DNA from: Hymenobacter artigasi
GTDB taxonomy: Bacteria; Bacteroidota; Bacteroidia; Cytophagales; Hymenobacteraceae
Direction: 5' to 3'
DNA: 64,000 nt
Assembly (NCBI RefSeq): GCF_012275535.1
Contig: NZ_JAAVTK010000001.1
Coordinates: 620,001-684,000 of the forward strand
The translations under genes were made by a program, and so were the position numbers. Of this stretch, positions 52,469-60,800 are shown piece by piece (the first letter of the stretch is position 1; every line of letters starts with the position of its first letter). The notes beneath the pieces are model-generated. The model did no database searches and had not been told where the DNA came from. It was given only the letters and a program-made list of their open reading frames with translations.

Positions 52469-54934
52469 ATGTCATTCAATCTTTCCCGTTTTTCTTTATT
52501 GGTGTGCCTGACGGCGGTGCCCACGGCGCTTATTGCCCAAACAGCCCCACCCGTGGCGGCGCGGGTGCGCCCGGCCGCCCTGCCCCTCACCGGCCGCGTT
52601 ACCGATGCGGCCACTGGCGAGGGCCTGCCCGGGGCCAACATTATTTTCGACGACCTGAAGCAGGGCACCGCTGCCGGTCCGGATGGCTCGTTCCGCTTCA
52701 GCAGCCTGCCCCGGGGGCGCTTCACGGTGCAGGTGCGCTCGCTGGGCTACAACACCGTGACGCAGACCGTGGACACGGGCAGCGGCCAGCCGCTCGATTT
52801 CAAGCTGACGGTGGCCGCCACTGAGATTGGGCAGGTGGTGGTGACGGGCGTGTCGCAGGCCACCCAGCTGCGGCGCTCGCCCATCCCCACCTCGGTAGTG
52901 GACCACACGCGGCTGAACCAGACGGCCGGCTCGAACCTGGTGGATGCCATTGCGCATACGCCCGGCGTGAGCCAGATTACCACCGGCGCGGCCATCAGCA
53001 AGCCCGTGGTGCGCGGGCTGGGCTACAACCGCGTCATCACCCTGAACAACGGGGCCAAGCAGGAAGGCCAGCAGTGGGGCGACGAGCACGGCATTGAGAT
53101 TGACGAGTTTAGCGTGGACCGGGCCGAGATTATCAAAGGTCCGGGCTCGCTGCTGTACGGCTCCGATGCCATGGCCGGCGTTATCAACTTCGTGGCCCCC
53201 GACCCCATTGCCGAAGGCCACATCACAGGCACGGCCACGGCCAACTACCAGACTAATAACCACCTGCAGGCCTACTCTTTCCAGAACGCGGGCAATATCA
53301 ACGGCTTCAACTGGCTGGCGCGGGGCACCCGCAAGGTGGCCGGCGACTACCAGAACCGCTACGACGGCCGGGTGTACAACTCGGGCTTTAACGAGTGGGA
53401 CGCCAATGGCTACGTGGGCGTGAACAAAAGCTGGGGCTATTCGCACCTCACGTTCAGCACGTTCAACCAGCGGCTGGGGCTGACGGAGGGCGCGCGCGAC
53501 CCGCAAACCGGCCGCTTCCTGAAAGACGTGCCCAGCGGCGACTCGACCCAAAGCGTGCCCGTGACCGACGGCGACCTGCGCGGCTATGGCCTGGCCGTGC
53601 CTCAGCAGCAGATTAACCACCTGCGCATCGGCACCGACAACAGCTTTATCCTAGGCTCGAATGGCGGCCGCATCGGGCTGCAGGTGAGCTACCAGCAGAA
53701 CCTGCGCCGCGAGTACGGCAACGTGCTCGACCCCACCGAAACCTCGCTTTACTTCCAGCTGCGCACCGTGGACTACTCGCTGCGCTATTTCCTGCCCGAA
53801 CGCAACGGCTGGAACCTGACCGTGGGCACCAGCGGCCTGCACCAGCAAAACCAGAACCTGGGCCAGGAATTCCTGATTCCGGCCTACCGCGTGAGCGAGG
53901 GCGGCGTGTTTGGCGTGGCCAAGAAAACCATTGGGGCGCTGGATATCAGCGGTGGACTGCGGTACGATGTGCGCCAGATTGCGGCCGACAAGCTGCTGCT
54001 CGACGGCAATGAGCGGCCCACCACCGGCACCAACCCCGATGCCGAAACCAAGTTTCCGGGCTTCCTGAGCACCTTTCGCAACTACAGCGGCAGCCTGGGG
54101 GCAGCCTACAATTTGAATGAGAAGCTCACGGTGAAGGCCAACCTCTCACGCGGCTTCCGGGCTCCCAACATCGCGGAGCTGGGCTCGAACGGCAAGCACG
54201 AGGGTACCATTCGCTACGAAATCGGCAACGACAACCTCCGCCCCGAAACCAGCCTGCAGGTGGATGCCGGCGTGAGCTACGTCACGGACCACGTCCGGTT
54301 CAGTGTCGATGCGTTTGAGAACAGCATCAGCAACTACATTTTCACGCGGCGGCTGCTCACGGCCAGCGGGGGCGACTCCCTGCGCAACGACACCCGGGCC
54401 TACCAATATGACCAGGGCCAGGCCCGCCTGGTGGGCGGCGAAGTCAGCCTCGATTTCCACCCCCACCCGCTGGATTGGCTGCACTTCGAGAACTCGTTCT
54501 CGATGGTGCGCGCCGAGCAGCTGAACGTGGCCGCCGCCGAGAAATACCTGCCGTTCATCCCCGGCGACCGGCTGCAATCGGAGCTGCGGGCCAATTTCCG
54601 CCGCCAGGGCCAGCGCATCACCAATCCCTACGCCCGCGTGCAGCTGGAGCACACCTTCGCCCAGAACCGCTACTTCTCGGCCTTCGACACCGAAACGGCC
54701 ACGCCGGGCTACACGCTCATCAACGCCGGCATCGGCACCGATTTGGCCGATGCGCAGGGTCGTACGCTATTCTCGCTGTTCATCACGGCCAACAACCTGT
54801 TCGACGTGGGCTACCAGAGCCACCTGAGCCGCCTGAAATATGCCGATTTCAACGCCTCAAACGGGCGCTACGGTGTGTTCAACCAAGGCCGGAACGTGAG
54901 CGTGCGGCTGGTGGTACCGCTGGCGTTCAAGTAA
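52469..54934 (+). CDS. TonB-dependent outer membrane receptor
   Basis: From ATG 52469 (MSFNLSRFSLLVCLTAVPTA) the protein has 821 residues. Residues 40-130 form a carboxypeptidase-regulatory-like domain (LTGRVTDAATGEGLPGANII, then DGSFRFSSLPRGRFTVQVRS). The plug domain follows (PIPTSVVDHTRLNQT, KPVVRGLGYNRVITL, QQWGDEHGIEIDEF, IIKGPGSLLYGSDAMAGVI), then a long barrel ending SVRLVVPLAFK. It imports a ligand using the TonB system. The small His-containing protein upstream hints at a metal or metal complex, which is unproven. A terminator follows. Confidence 0.93.
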   Translation: MSFNLSRFSLLVCLTAVPTALIAQTAPPVAARVRPAALPLTGRVTDAATGEGLPGANIIFDDLKQGTAAGPDGSFRFSSLPRGRFTVQVRSLGYNTVTQTVDTGSGQPLDFKLTVAATEIGQVVVTGVSQATQLRRSPIPTSVVDHTRLNQTAGSNLVDAIAHTPGVSQITTGAAISKPVVRGLGYNRVITLNNGAKQEGQQWGDEHGIEIDEFSVDRAEIIKGPGSLLYGSDAMAGVINFVAPDPIAEGHITGTATANYQTNNHLQAYSFQNAGNINGFNWLARGTRKVAGDYQNRYDGRVYNSGFNEWDANGYVGVNKSWGYSHLTFSTFNQRLGLTEGARDPQTGRFLKDVPSGDSTQSVPVTDGDLRGYGLAVPQQQINHLRIGTDNSFILGSNGGRIGLQVSYQQNLRREYGNVLDPTETSLYFQLRTVDYSLRYFLPERNGWNLTVGTSGLHQQNQNLGQEFLIPAYRVSEGGVFGVAKKTIGALDISGGLRYDVRQIAADKLLLDGNERPTTGTNPDAETKFPGFLSTFRNYSGSLGAAYNLNEKLTVKANLSRGFRAPNIAELGSNGKHEGTIRYEIGNDNLRPETSLQVDAGVSYVTDHVRFSVDAFENSISNYIFTRRLLTASGGDSLRNDTRAYQYDQGQARLVGGEVSLDFHPHPLDWLHFENSFSMVRAEQLNVAAAEKYLPFIPGDRLQSELRANFRRQGQRITNPYARVQLEHTFAQNRYFSAFDTETATPGYTLINAGIGTDLADAQGRTLFSLFITANNLFDVGYQSHLSRLKYADFNASNGRYGVFNQGRNVSVRLVVPLAFK

Positions 54935-54969
54935 GCTTCTTGCTGCAATCTGCAATAAGCTTTCATTTT

Positions 54970-55012
54970 AAGCCGTTTGCCTCCCGTCGGGGAAGCAAAC
55001 GGCTTTTTTTGG
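54970..55012 (+). terminator. Terminator after the TonB receptor gene
   Basis: AAGCCGTTTGC and GCAAACGGCTT form an 11-bp stem followed by a T run. Confidence 0.87.
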
Positions 55013-55055
55013 CCTCGCCGGGTGATAGTTAAGCCGGAAATGGATTAATTAGTAC

Positions 55056-55646
55056 ATGCCTGCTCCGATGACTACTTCCCTCCTTTCCGCGCCGGCTGCC
55101 ACCGCCCTGCGCGACGCCCTGCTCACCGACCGCGAGCGGGCCCTGACGCGGCTCTACCGCCGGGCTTTCCCGCTGGTGCGGCGCTACGTGTGCGGCCACG
55201 GCGGTACGGCCCAGGACGCGCAGGATGTATTTCACGATGCGCTGGTGGTGCTTTACGAGCAGGCCGTGGGCGGCACGCTCGTGCTCACGGCCTCGGCCAG
55301 CACCTACCTGGTGGGCATTGCCCGCAACCTGTGGCACCACGAATTGCGCCGCCGCGACCGTCTGCCGCACGAGGCCCTGCCGGCTGAACTGGAACTCCAG
55401 GCCGCCGAAGAGTCGGCAGATACGGCCGAGCCCGCTTTCGCCGTGCTGGACTACGTGGAGCGCCTGGGCGAAAAATGCCGGAACGTGCTGCTGGCCTTCT
55501 ACTACTTCCAGCAGCCCCTCACGCAGATTGCCGCAGCCAACGGCTACCGCTCGGTGCGCTCGGCCACGGTGCAGAAATTCAAGTGCCTGGAGCGGCTGCG
55601 CAACTCGGTGCGCCGGGCTTTCACGGCTGAAACCATCGAGTATTAA
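55056..55646 (+). CDS. ECF-type RNA polymerase sigma factor
   Basis: The 196-residue protein has sigma region 2 (ALTRLYRRAFPLVRRYVCGH, then AQDVFHDALVVLYEQA) and region 4 (LLAFYYFQQPLTQIAAANGY, then SATVQKFKCLERLRNSV), with no region 1 or 3. That is the ECF layout. The ATG at 55056 or the one at 55068 could be used. The next gene starts three bases after its stop and encodes a small protein that may work with it. Confidence 0.87.
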   Translation: MPAPMTTSLLSAPAATALRDALLTDRERALTRLYRRAFPLVRRYVCGHGGTAQDAQDVFHDALVVLYEQAVGGTLVLTASASTYLVGIARNLWHHELRRRDRLPHEALPAELELQAAEESADTAEPAFAVLDYVERLGEKCRNVLLAFYYFQQPLTQIAAANGYRSVRSATVQKFKCLERLRNSVRRAFTAETIEY

Positions 55647-55649
55647 GGT

Positions 55650-55904
55650 ATGCGCCCTGAACTCGAACGTCTGCAGCTGATTGAACAGCAACTGCTCAAC
55701 AACCCGGCCGCCCTCCCGGCCCAGGACTGGAACGTGCGCCTGCTGATTGATGGCGAGCTGGCCGCTGATGCGCAAGCGCAGCAGCAGCTCTACCACGGAC
55801 TGCGCGTGGCCGGCCGCCGGCAGCTACGGCAGGAGCTGCGACTGATTCATGAGCGGCTGCACGCGGGCCGGTTTGCCTGGCTCCGCCGCCTCTGGCCGGG
55901 ATAA
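55650..55904 (+). CDS. Small hypothetical protein coupled to the sigma factor
   Basis: This 84-residue Gln- and Leu-rich helical protein ([20 protein letters not shown], then [20 protein letters not shown]) starts three bases after the sigma-factor stop codon, so translation is probably coupled. The first half resembles the start of an anti-sigma factor, but there is no membrane segment. It may be a short anti-sigma or accessory protein. This is inferred from context only. Confidence 0.6.
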   Translation: MRPELERLQLIEQQLLNNPAALPAQDWNVRLLIDGELAADAQAQQQLYHGLRVAGRRQLRQELRLIHERLHAGRFAWLRRLWPG

Positions 55905-55999
55905 CAACACTTCCATTCATTACGGGCCAGCTCCTTCCTGCTTTTCAGCAAGAGTGGCACCACTATGCCTTTTCCACCCAATCTCACAACTCTTTCCTC

Positions 56000-56707
56000 A
56001 TGCTCAATCAAACCGAATTCCGAAAATTTGCCGTGCACGGCCGGGGCCTCAACGGCCTCACCGTGGACCAATACCTGACCCGCACCGAAGCCCTGGCCCG
56101 GCCCTACATCACCAACATGACTCGCTCAGTCATCGAAGAACGGCCGCAGAACTTCCGCGAAATCGACGTTTTCTCCCGCCTGATTATGGACCGCATCATC
56201 TTCCTGGGCCAGGCCGTGGACGACAACATTGCCAACATCATCAACGCCCAGCTGCTGTTTCTCGAATCGGCCGATGCCCGCAAGGACATTCTGCTCTACA
56301 TCAACTCGCCGGGCGGCTCGGTGTACGCCGGCTTCGGGATGTATGACACCATGCAGTACGTGACGCCCGACGTGGCCACCATCTGCACCGGGCTGGCGGC
56401 CAGCATGGGCGCGTTTCTGCTGTGCGGCGGGGCCATTGGTAAACGCTCGGCCCTGCCCCACGCCCGCATCATGATTCACCAACCCTCGGGCGGCGTGCAG
56501 GGGCCGTCGGCCGACATCGAAATCACGGCCCGCGAGGTCATCAAAATCCGCGAAGAGCTCTACGGCATCTACGCCGAGCGCACTGGCAAAACCTACCAGC
56601 AAATCCACACTGACTCGGACCGCGACTACTGGCTGCGGGCCGATGAGGCCAAGGAATACGGCCTGATTGACGAAGTGCTGACGCGCCCAGTAGCGCGAAC
56701 TTTGTAG
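56000..56707 (+). CDS. clpP: ClpP-family ATP-dependent protease subunit
   Basis: The 235-residue protein has the ClpP active site: [20 protein letters not shown], catalytic Ser in [12 protein letters not shown], His in [15 protein letters not shown], and [18 protein letters not shown] at the end. ClpP forms a tetradecameric barrel that degrades proteins fed by ClpX or ClpA. It is slightly longer than usual at the N-terminus. The last residues VARTL and the stop codon are encoded by the palindrome at 56689, so its native C-terminus may have been replaced. Confidence 0.93.
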   Translation: MLNQTEFRKFAVHGRGLNGLTVDQYLTRTEALARPYITNMTRSVIEERPQNFREIDVFSRLIMDRIIFLGQAVDDNIANIINAQLLFLESADARKDILLYINSPGGSVYAGFGMYDTMQYVTPDVATICTGLAASMGAFLLCGGAIGKRSALPHARIMIHQPSGGVQGPSADIEITAREVIKIREELYGIYAERTGKTYQQIHTDSDRDYWLRADEAKEYGLIDEVLTRPVARTL

Positions 56708-56776
56708 TTCGCGTCACCGCGCTGCTGACACGATTTCGAAATGCGCCGGGACGCGAACTACAAAGTTCGCGCTACT
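56689..56776. repeat. GTAGCGCGAAC-family palindrome, copy 2
   Basis: Arms 56689-56714 and 56751-56776 are perfect 26-bp reverse complements. The left arm supplies the codons for VARTL and the stop of the protease gene. It lies between that gene and the CDF transporter gene. Confidence 0.92.
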
Positions 56777-56833
56777 ACCCGCACCCAAAGCCCAACCGTT
56801 TACGTTCTCCGCGTAGCGCCAACGCTTCGCCTC

Positions 56834-57790
56834 ATGCCCCACGACCACGACCATTCCGCCCCCGGCCACCAGCACGCCGCGCCGCCGCCCGGCGGGGCCT
56901 TCAACGCCGCTTTTGCCATCGGCATTGCCCTCAATATAATCTTCGTGATTGCCGAAACGGCCGGCGGGCTGTGGGCTCACTCGGCCGCCCTGCTCTCCGA
57001 TGCCGGCCACAACCTGAGCGACGTGCTGAGCCTGGCCCTGGCCTGGGGCGCGGCCTGGCTGGCGGGCCGGCCGGCTACGCGGCGCTACACGTTTGGCTAC
57101 CGGGGCGCGACCATTCAGGCCGCGCTGCTGAACACGGCGCTGCTCTATGCTGCAGTAGGCTTTATCCTCTGGGAAACCATCGACCACCTGCGCCACCCCG
57201 AGCCGGTGAACGGCCGCTGGGTGATGCTGCTGGCCGGCGTAGGCATTTTGGTGAACGGCGTGACGGCCCTGCTGTTTCGCAGTGGGCAGAAGGCCGACGT
57301 GAACGTGCGCGGGGCCTACCTGCACATGATGGTGGATGCGCTGGTGAGCGTGGGCGTGGTGGCCGGCGGCGGCCTCGTGCTGCTTACCGGCTGGACCTGG
57401 CTCGACCCGGCCATCAGCTTCATCATTCTGGGCATCATTGCCTTCAGCTCGTGGGGGCTGCTGCGCGACAGCCTGCGCCTGGGCCTGCAGGCCGTGCCCG
57501 ACGGCATCGACCCCGAAGCCGTGCGCGACTACCTGCTACAGCAGCCCGAAGTAGAATCCGTGCACGACCTCCACATCTGGAGCCTGAGCAGCGCCGGCCA
57601 CGATGCCGCCCTCATGGCCCACCTCGTGCGTCCCGGCGGGGCCGATGCGGCGTGGCTCGGTGCCCTCACGAAGGGTTTGGAAACCGAATTCAACATCCGC
57701 CACAGCACCGTGCAGGTGGAGGATGGCCCCTTGCCCGGCGGCTGCCACAGCCATTGCGAAATGACGGCTGAAGTAGCGCGAACTTTGTAG
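56834..57790 (+). CDS. Cation diffusion facilitator (CDF) metal exporter
   Basis: From ATG 56834 the protein has 318 residues. A His-rich start (MPHDHDHSAPGHQH) precedes six membrane segments. The paired metal-binding motifs DAGHNLSDVLSL and HMMVDALVSVGV follow the CDF HxxxD pattern, and the C-terminal domain (LQQPEVESVHDLHIWSLSSA) is the usual cytoplasmic metal-sensing part. It exports divalent cations such as zinc in exchange for protons. As with the ClpP-family protein, its last residues VARTL come from a palindrome. Confidence 0.92.
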   Translation: MPHDHDHSAPGHQHAAPPPGGAFNAAFAIGIALNIIFVIAETAGGLWAHSAALLSDAGHNLSDVLSLALAWGAAWLAGRPATRRYTFGYRGATIQAALLNTALLYAAVGFILWETIDHLRHPEPVNGRWVMLLAGVGILVNGVTALLFRSGQKADVNVRGAYLHMMVDALVSVGVVAGGGLVLLTGWTWLDPAISFIILGIIAFSSWGLLRDSLRLGLQAVPDGIDPEAVRDYLLQQPEVESVHDLHIWSLSSAGHDAALMAHLVRPGGADAAWLGALTKGLETEFNIRHSTVQVEDGPLPGGCHSHCEMTAEVARTL

Positions 57791-57859
57791 TTCGCGTCCC
57801 CGAGCCGTTAGCACGATTGTGGGATGCGCGAGGACGCGAACTACAGAGTTCGCGCTACT
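57772..57859. repeat. GTAGCGCGAAC-family palindrome, copy 3
   Basis: Arms 57772-57797 and 57834-57859 (26 bp, one mismatch) match copy 2 closely. The left arm encodes VARTL and the stop of the CDF gene. The MFS gene starts 18 bases after the right arm. Confidence 0.92.
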
Positions 57860-57877
57860 GCTTGCTACATTTCGGCC

Positions 57878-59116
57878 ATGCAAGCCTCCCACCCTACTAA
57901 AACCACTGTGCTCACCGCTGCCGTCGTCGTGGCGGCGCTGGGCTATTTCGTTGATATCTACGACCTGATTCTGTTCAGCATCGTGCGGGTTAAAAGCCTG
58001 AATGACCTGGGCATTATCGACAAAGCCGCCGTCACGGACCGGGGCTTATTCCTGATAAACATGCAGATGGGCGGCATGCTGGTCGGCGGCATCCTGTGGG
58101 GAATATTGGGCGATAAAAAGGGCCGGCTCTCGGTGCTATTCGGCTCCATCCTGCTCTATTCGCTGGCCAATATTGCCAACGGCTTCGTCCAAACCATCGA
58201 CCAGTATGCCTGGCTGCGGCTCATTGCGGGCGTGGGGCTGGCCGGCGAGTTGGGCGCGGGCATCACCCTGGTGAGCGAAAGCCTGCCCAAGGAAAAGCGC
58301 GGCTACGGCACCATGATAGTGGCTACCGTGGGCGTGAGCGGGGCCATGCTGGGCTACTGGGTGGGCGAGAAACTGGGCTGGCGCAATGCCTATTTCGTGG
58401 GCGGCGGGCTGGGCCTGGCGCTGCTGCTGTTGCGCGTGAGCGTATTCGAGTCGGGCATGTTCCGGCAGCTGCAGGCCCAGGCGGCGGTATCGCGGGGCGA
58501 TTTCCTGAGCCTGTTTACCAACCCGGCGCGGCTGGGCAAGTACCTGCGCATTTTGCTGATTGGGGTACCGCTGTGGTTCGTGGTGGGCATTCTGGTGACG
58601 CTGGCGCCCGAGTTTGGGCGGGAGCTGGGGCTCACGGGCGAGGTCACGGCCGGACTGGCGGTGTTCTGGTGCTACTTCGGGCTGGTGTTTGGCGATTTTA
58701 TCAGCGGGGCGCTCAGCCAGCTGTGGCACTCGCGCAACAAGGCGCTGCAGGTGTTTCTGGTGTTTTGCGCCGTGCTGGTGGGCGTGTACCTGTTCGGAAT
58801 TGAGGGCGCTTCGCCCACTACCTTTTATGCCGTGTGCTTTGTGATGGGTATTTCGGTGGGCTTCTGGGCCTTGTTTGTGACGGTGGCGGCCGAGCAGTTT
58901 GGCACCAACCTGCGGGCCACGGTGGCCACCACCGCGCCCAACTTTGCACGGGGCGCGGTGGTGGGCCTGGTGCCGGCCTTCAAGTACCTGAGCGGGCAGT
59001 TAGGCTTTGTGCCGGGCGCGGCGGTGCTGGGCGGCATTTCGCTGCTGGTAGCCTTCTGGGCCGTGAGCACCCTGCCCGAGAGCTATGGCAAAGACCTGGA
59101 CTACGTGGAAGAATAG
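57878..59116 (+). CDS. MFS transporter, metabolite:H+ symporter-like
   Basis: From ATG 57878 the protein has 412 residues and twelve predicted membrane segments. The first-loop motif GGMLVGGILWGILGDKKGRL is the MFS signature, and LRLIAGVGLAGELGAGITLV with SESLPKEKRGYGTMIVATVG resembles the sugar/metabolite:proton symporter families. Substrate cannot be told. Reading from 57824 would add residues encoded by the palindrome and is unlikely. A hairpin without a clear T run follows at 59123-59147. Confidence 0.88.
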   Translation: MQASHPTKTTVLTAAVVVAALGYFVDIYDLILFSIVRVKSLNDLGIIDKAAVTDRGLFLINMQMGGMLVGGILWGILGDKKGRLSVLFGSILLYSLANIANGFVQTIDQYAWLRLIAGVGLAGELGAGITLVSESLPKEKRGYGTMIVATVGVSGAMLGYWVGEKLGWRNAYFVGGGLGLALLLLRVSVFESGMFRQLQAQAAVSRGDFLSLFTNPARLGKYLRILLIGVPLWFVVGILVTLAPEFGRELGLTGEVTAGLAVFWCYFGLVFGDFISGALSQLWHSRNKALQVFLVFCAVLVGVYLFGIEGASPTTFYAVCFVMGISVGFWALFVTVAAEQFGTNLRATVATTAPNFARGAVVGLVPAFKYLSGQLGFVPGAAVLGGISLLVAFWAVSTLPESYGKDLDYVEE

Positions 59117-59219
59117 CCGGCGGCTTCGGCTGCACTTTAGCCGAAGCTACAATTCTGAGAACCTTGTTTTGGGCCCGGCGTACACAGGCCGAATCTAACG
59201 GGTTTTACCCCCATTCCCC

Positions 59220-59618
59220 ATGAAAAAAATACTCGGCCTCCTGGCCATTATCGCAGCTTCGGCCTTTTCGGCCCACGCCCAGACTACCCCAGCTCCCATG
59301 CCCGCCACTGCTGAGCCGGCTCTCACGCCGGAGATGCAGCAGCAGCGCGCCACCGATGCCAAAGCAACCTACGACGCCCAGAAGCAGCAGACCAACAACA
59401 GCGACCAGGCCGTGCGTGACAGCCGCAACCAGCTGAAAGAAACCGCCAACCAGCAATCGGACTTGAAAAAGCAGCTCCGCGAGCAGCGCAAGCAGGAAAA
59501 GGCCCAGAAATCCCAGCTCAAAGAGCAGCGCACCGCCGCTAAAGAAGCCAAGAAGCAGGAGCGCGCCGCCCGCGACATGGCCAGGGCCGAAAAGAAACGC
59601 GCCAAGGAAATGAAATAA
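59220..59618 (+). CDS. Secreted small charged coiled-coil-like protein
   Basis: The 132-residue protein has a signal peptide (MKKILGLLAIIAASAFSAHA). A low-complexity Lys/Gln/Glu/Ala-rich stretch follows (ATDAKATYDAQKQQTNNSDQ, RDSRNQLKETANQQSDLKKQ, KQERAARDMARAEKKRAK), suggesting a long helix. I do not recognise a family. It is probably periplasmic. A terminator follows. Confidence 0.7.
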   Translation: MKKILGLLAIIAASAFSAHAQTTPAPMPATAEPALTPEMQQQRATDAKATYDAQKQQTNNSDQAVRDSRNQLKETANQQSDLKKQLREQRKQEKAQKSQLKEQRTAAKEAKKQERAARDMARAEKKRAKEMK

Positions 59619-59644
59619 CGAAGCGGCCATTCCGTCGTATTCAG

Positions 59645-59674
59645 AAAGACTCCGGCTTCGGCCGGAGTTTTTTA
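59645..59674 (+). terminator. Terminator with UUCG loop
   Basis: ACTCCGGC-TTCG-GCCGGAGT is followed by a T run, a stable UUCG tetraloop hairpin. Confidence 0.87.
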
Positions 59675-59731
59675 TTGCCCGCTTATCAGTCCGCCCCCCT
59701 ACTTTCGCCCACCTCAACCCCTCTTACCCGT

Positions 59732-60178
59732 ATGGCCACGCCCACCAAAAACACCGCCATGTATTATCCGTGGCACCATTTTGTGCTGCTGCCGCTGGCC
59801 CTGCTCATGGCCGGCTACACCATACTGCGCTATACCAAAGTGGCCGGCGACGACGACCAGACGGCCCGGCTCTGGTTCAGCGTGGCGGCGCTGGCCGTCA
59901 TCGGCTTCGGGGTGCTCGTGATGCTGCGCCAGCACTACGCCCTGCAATTGCAGGACCGCATCTGCCGGCTCGAAGTGCGCCAGCGCTATTTTGAGGTGAG
60001 CGGCCAGCGCTTCGCCCCGCTCGAAAAGCAGCTCAGCATTGGCCAAATCCTGAGCCTGCGCCTGGCCGGCGACGCCGAGCTGCCCGCCCTGGCCCAGGCC
60101 GCCGCCACGTCCAACCTCACACCCAAAGACATTCAGGCCCGTATCACCGACTTTCAGTTCGACGCCATGCGCGTTTGA
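59732..60178 (+). CDS. DUF6526-like membrane protein
   Basis: From ATG 59732 the 148-residue protein begins with MATPTKNTAMYYPWHHFVLL and has two membrane segments (FVLLPLALLMAGYTILRY and WFSVAALAVIGFGVLVML). A soluble C-terminal part follows, with IGQILSLRLAGDAELPALAQ. The YYPWHHF start resembles the DUF6526 family. Function unknown. Confidence 0.75.
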   Translation: MATPTKNTAMYYPWHHFVLLPLALLMAGYTILRYTKVAGDDDQTARLWFSVAALAVIGFGVLVMLRQHYALQLQDRICRLEVRQRYFEVSGQRFAPLEKQLSIGQILSLRLAGDAELPALAQAAATSNLTPKDIQARITDFQFDAMRV

Positions 60179-60180
60179 TT

Positions 60181-60275
60181 TGATGGATTGGTGAGTTAGT
60201 GGAATGGTGGATTTTTACCTGATTGGTCCCATTGTTCCAGAAAAGTCACCAATTCACCAGCCCACCAATCCACTA
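60181..60275. repeat. Imperfect word-repeat inverted repeat
   Basis: The left part (60181-60216) repeats GGATTGGTGAG/GGAATGGTGG words and the right part (60241-60275) holds their approximate complements (CACCAATTCACCAGCCCACC). Pairing is imperfect. It lies just before the DUF4286 gene. Confidence 0.65.
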
Positions 60276-60284
60276 CCCCGAATT

Positions 60285-60587
60285 ATGATTCTCTACAACG
60301 TCACCAGCAGCCTCGAGCCCACCGCCGCCGACGAATGGCTCGACTACATGCGCACCACCCACATTCCTGAAGTAATGGAAACCGGGTTTTTCATCAAGAG
60401 CCAGCTTCTGCGCCTGCTCGATGAGGAAGAGGGCGGCATCACCTACGCCGCCCAATACTACTGCCTCAGCCTGGAGCAGTTGGAAGAATACCAGGCCATC
60501 TGCGCCCCGGCCCTGCGCGCCGACATGGAAAAGCACTTCGCCGGCAAGTACGTCTCGTTCCGCACCGTGCTGGAAGTGGTGGAATAA
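60285..60587 (+). CDS. DUF4286 family protein
   Basis: From ATG 60285 the 100-residue protein reads MILYNVTSSLEPTAADEWLD, then IPEVMETGFFIKSQLLRLLD and CLSLEQLEEYQAICAPALRA, ending FAGKYVSFRTVLEVVE. This is the ferredoxin-like alpha/beta DUF4286 family common in Bacteroidota, whose function is not known. A palindrome lies on each side. Confidence 0.88.
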   Translation: MILYNVTSSLEPTAADEWLDYMRTTHIPEVMETGFFIKSQLLRLLDEEEGGITYAAQYYCLSLEQLEEYQAICAPALRADMEKHFAGKYVSFRTVLEVVE

Positions 60588-60610
60588 ATCTGTTTACACA
60601 GGTCCTGCTG

Positions 60611-60724
60611 AAAAGAACGTCATGCAGAGCGCAGCGAAGCATCTTTACCGCACAACGCAATCCAATTAAAAGGATTACTGATGGCGGGCAAGATGCTTCG
60701 CTGCGCTCTGCATGACGTTCTTTT
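60611..60724. repeat. GTCAT-family palindrome, perfect 35-bp arms
   Basis: Arms 60611-60645 and 60690-60724 are exact reverse complements (AAAAGAACGTCATGCAGAGC outward). The loop shares GCAATCCAATT...AGGATTA with the copy at 33859. Confidence 0.93.
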
Positions 60725-60800
60725 TTTGCCCTACTACTTATAATCCCCAGTGTACCAGTTGGGCACGAAAACGCCTCCCGTGCTGTTAAATCAGCAATCC

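Noticed and set aside
59123-59147. Hairpin after the MFS gene as a terminator
   Set aside because: The 9-bp stem is real but no T run follows, so I did not call it a terminator.
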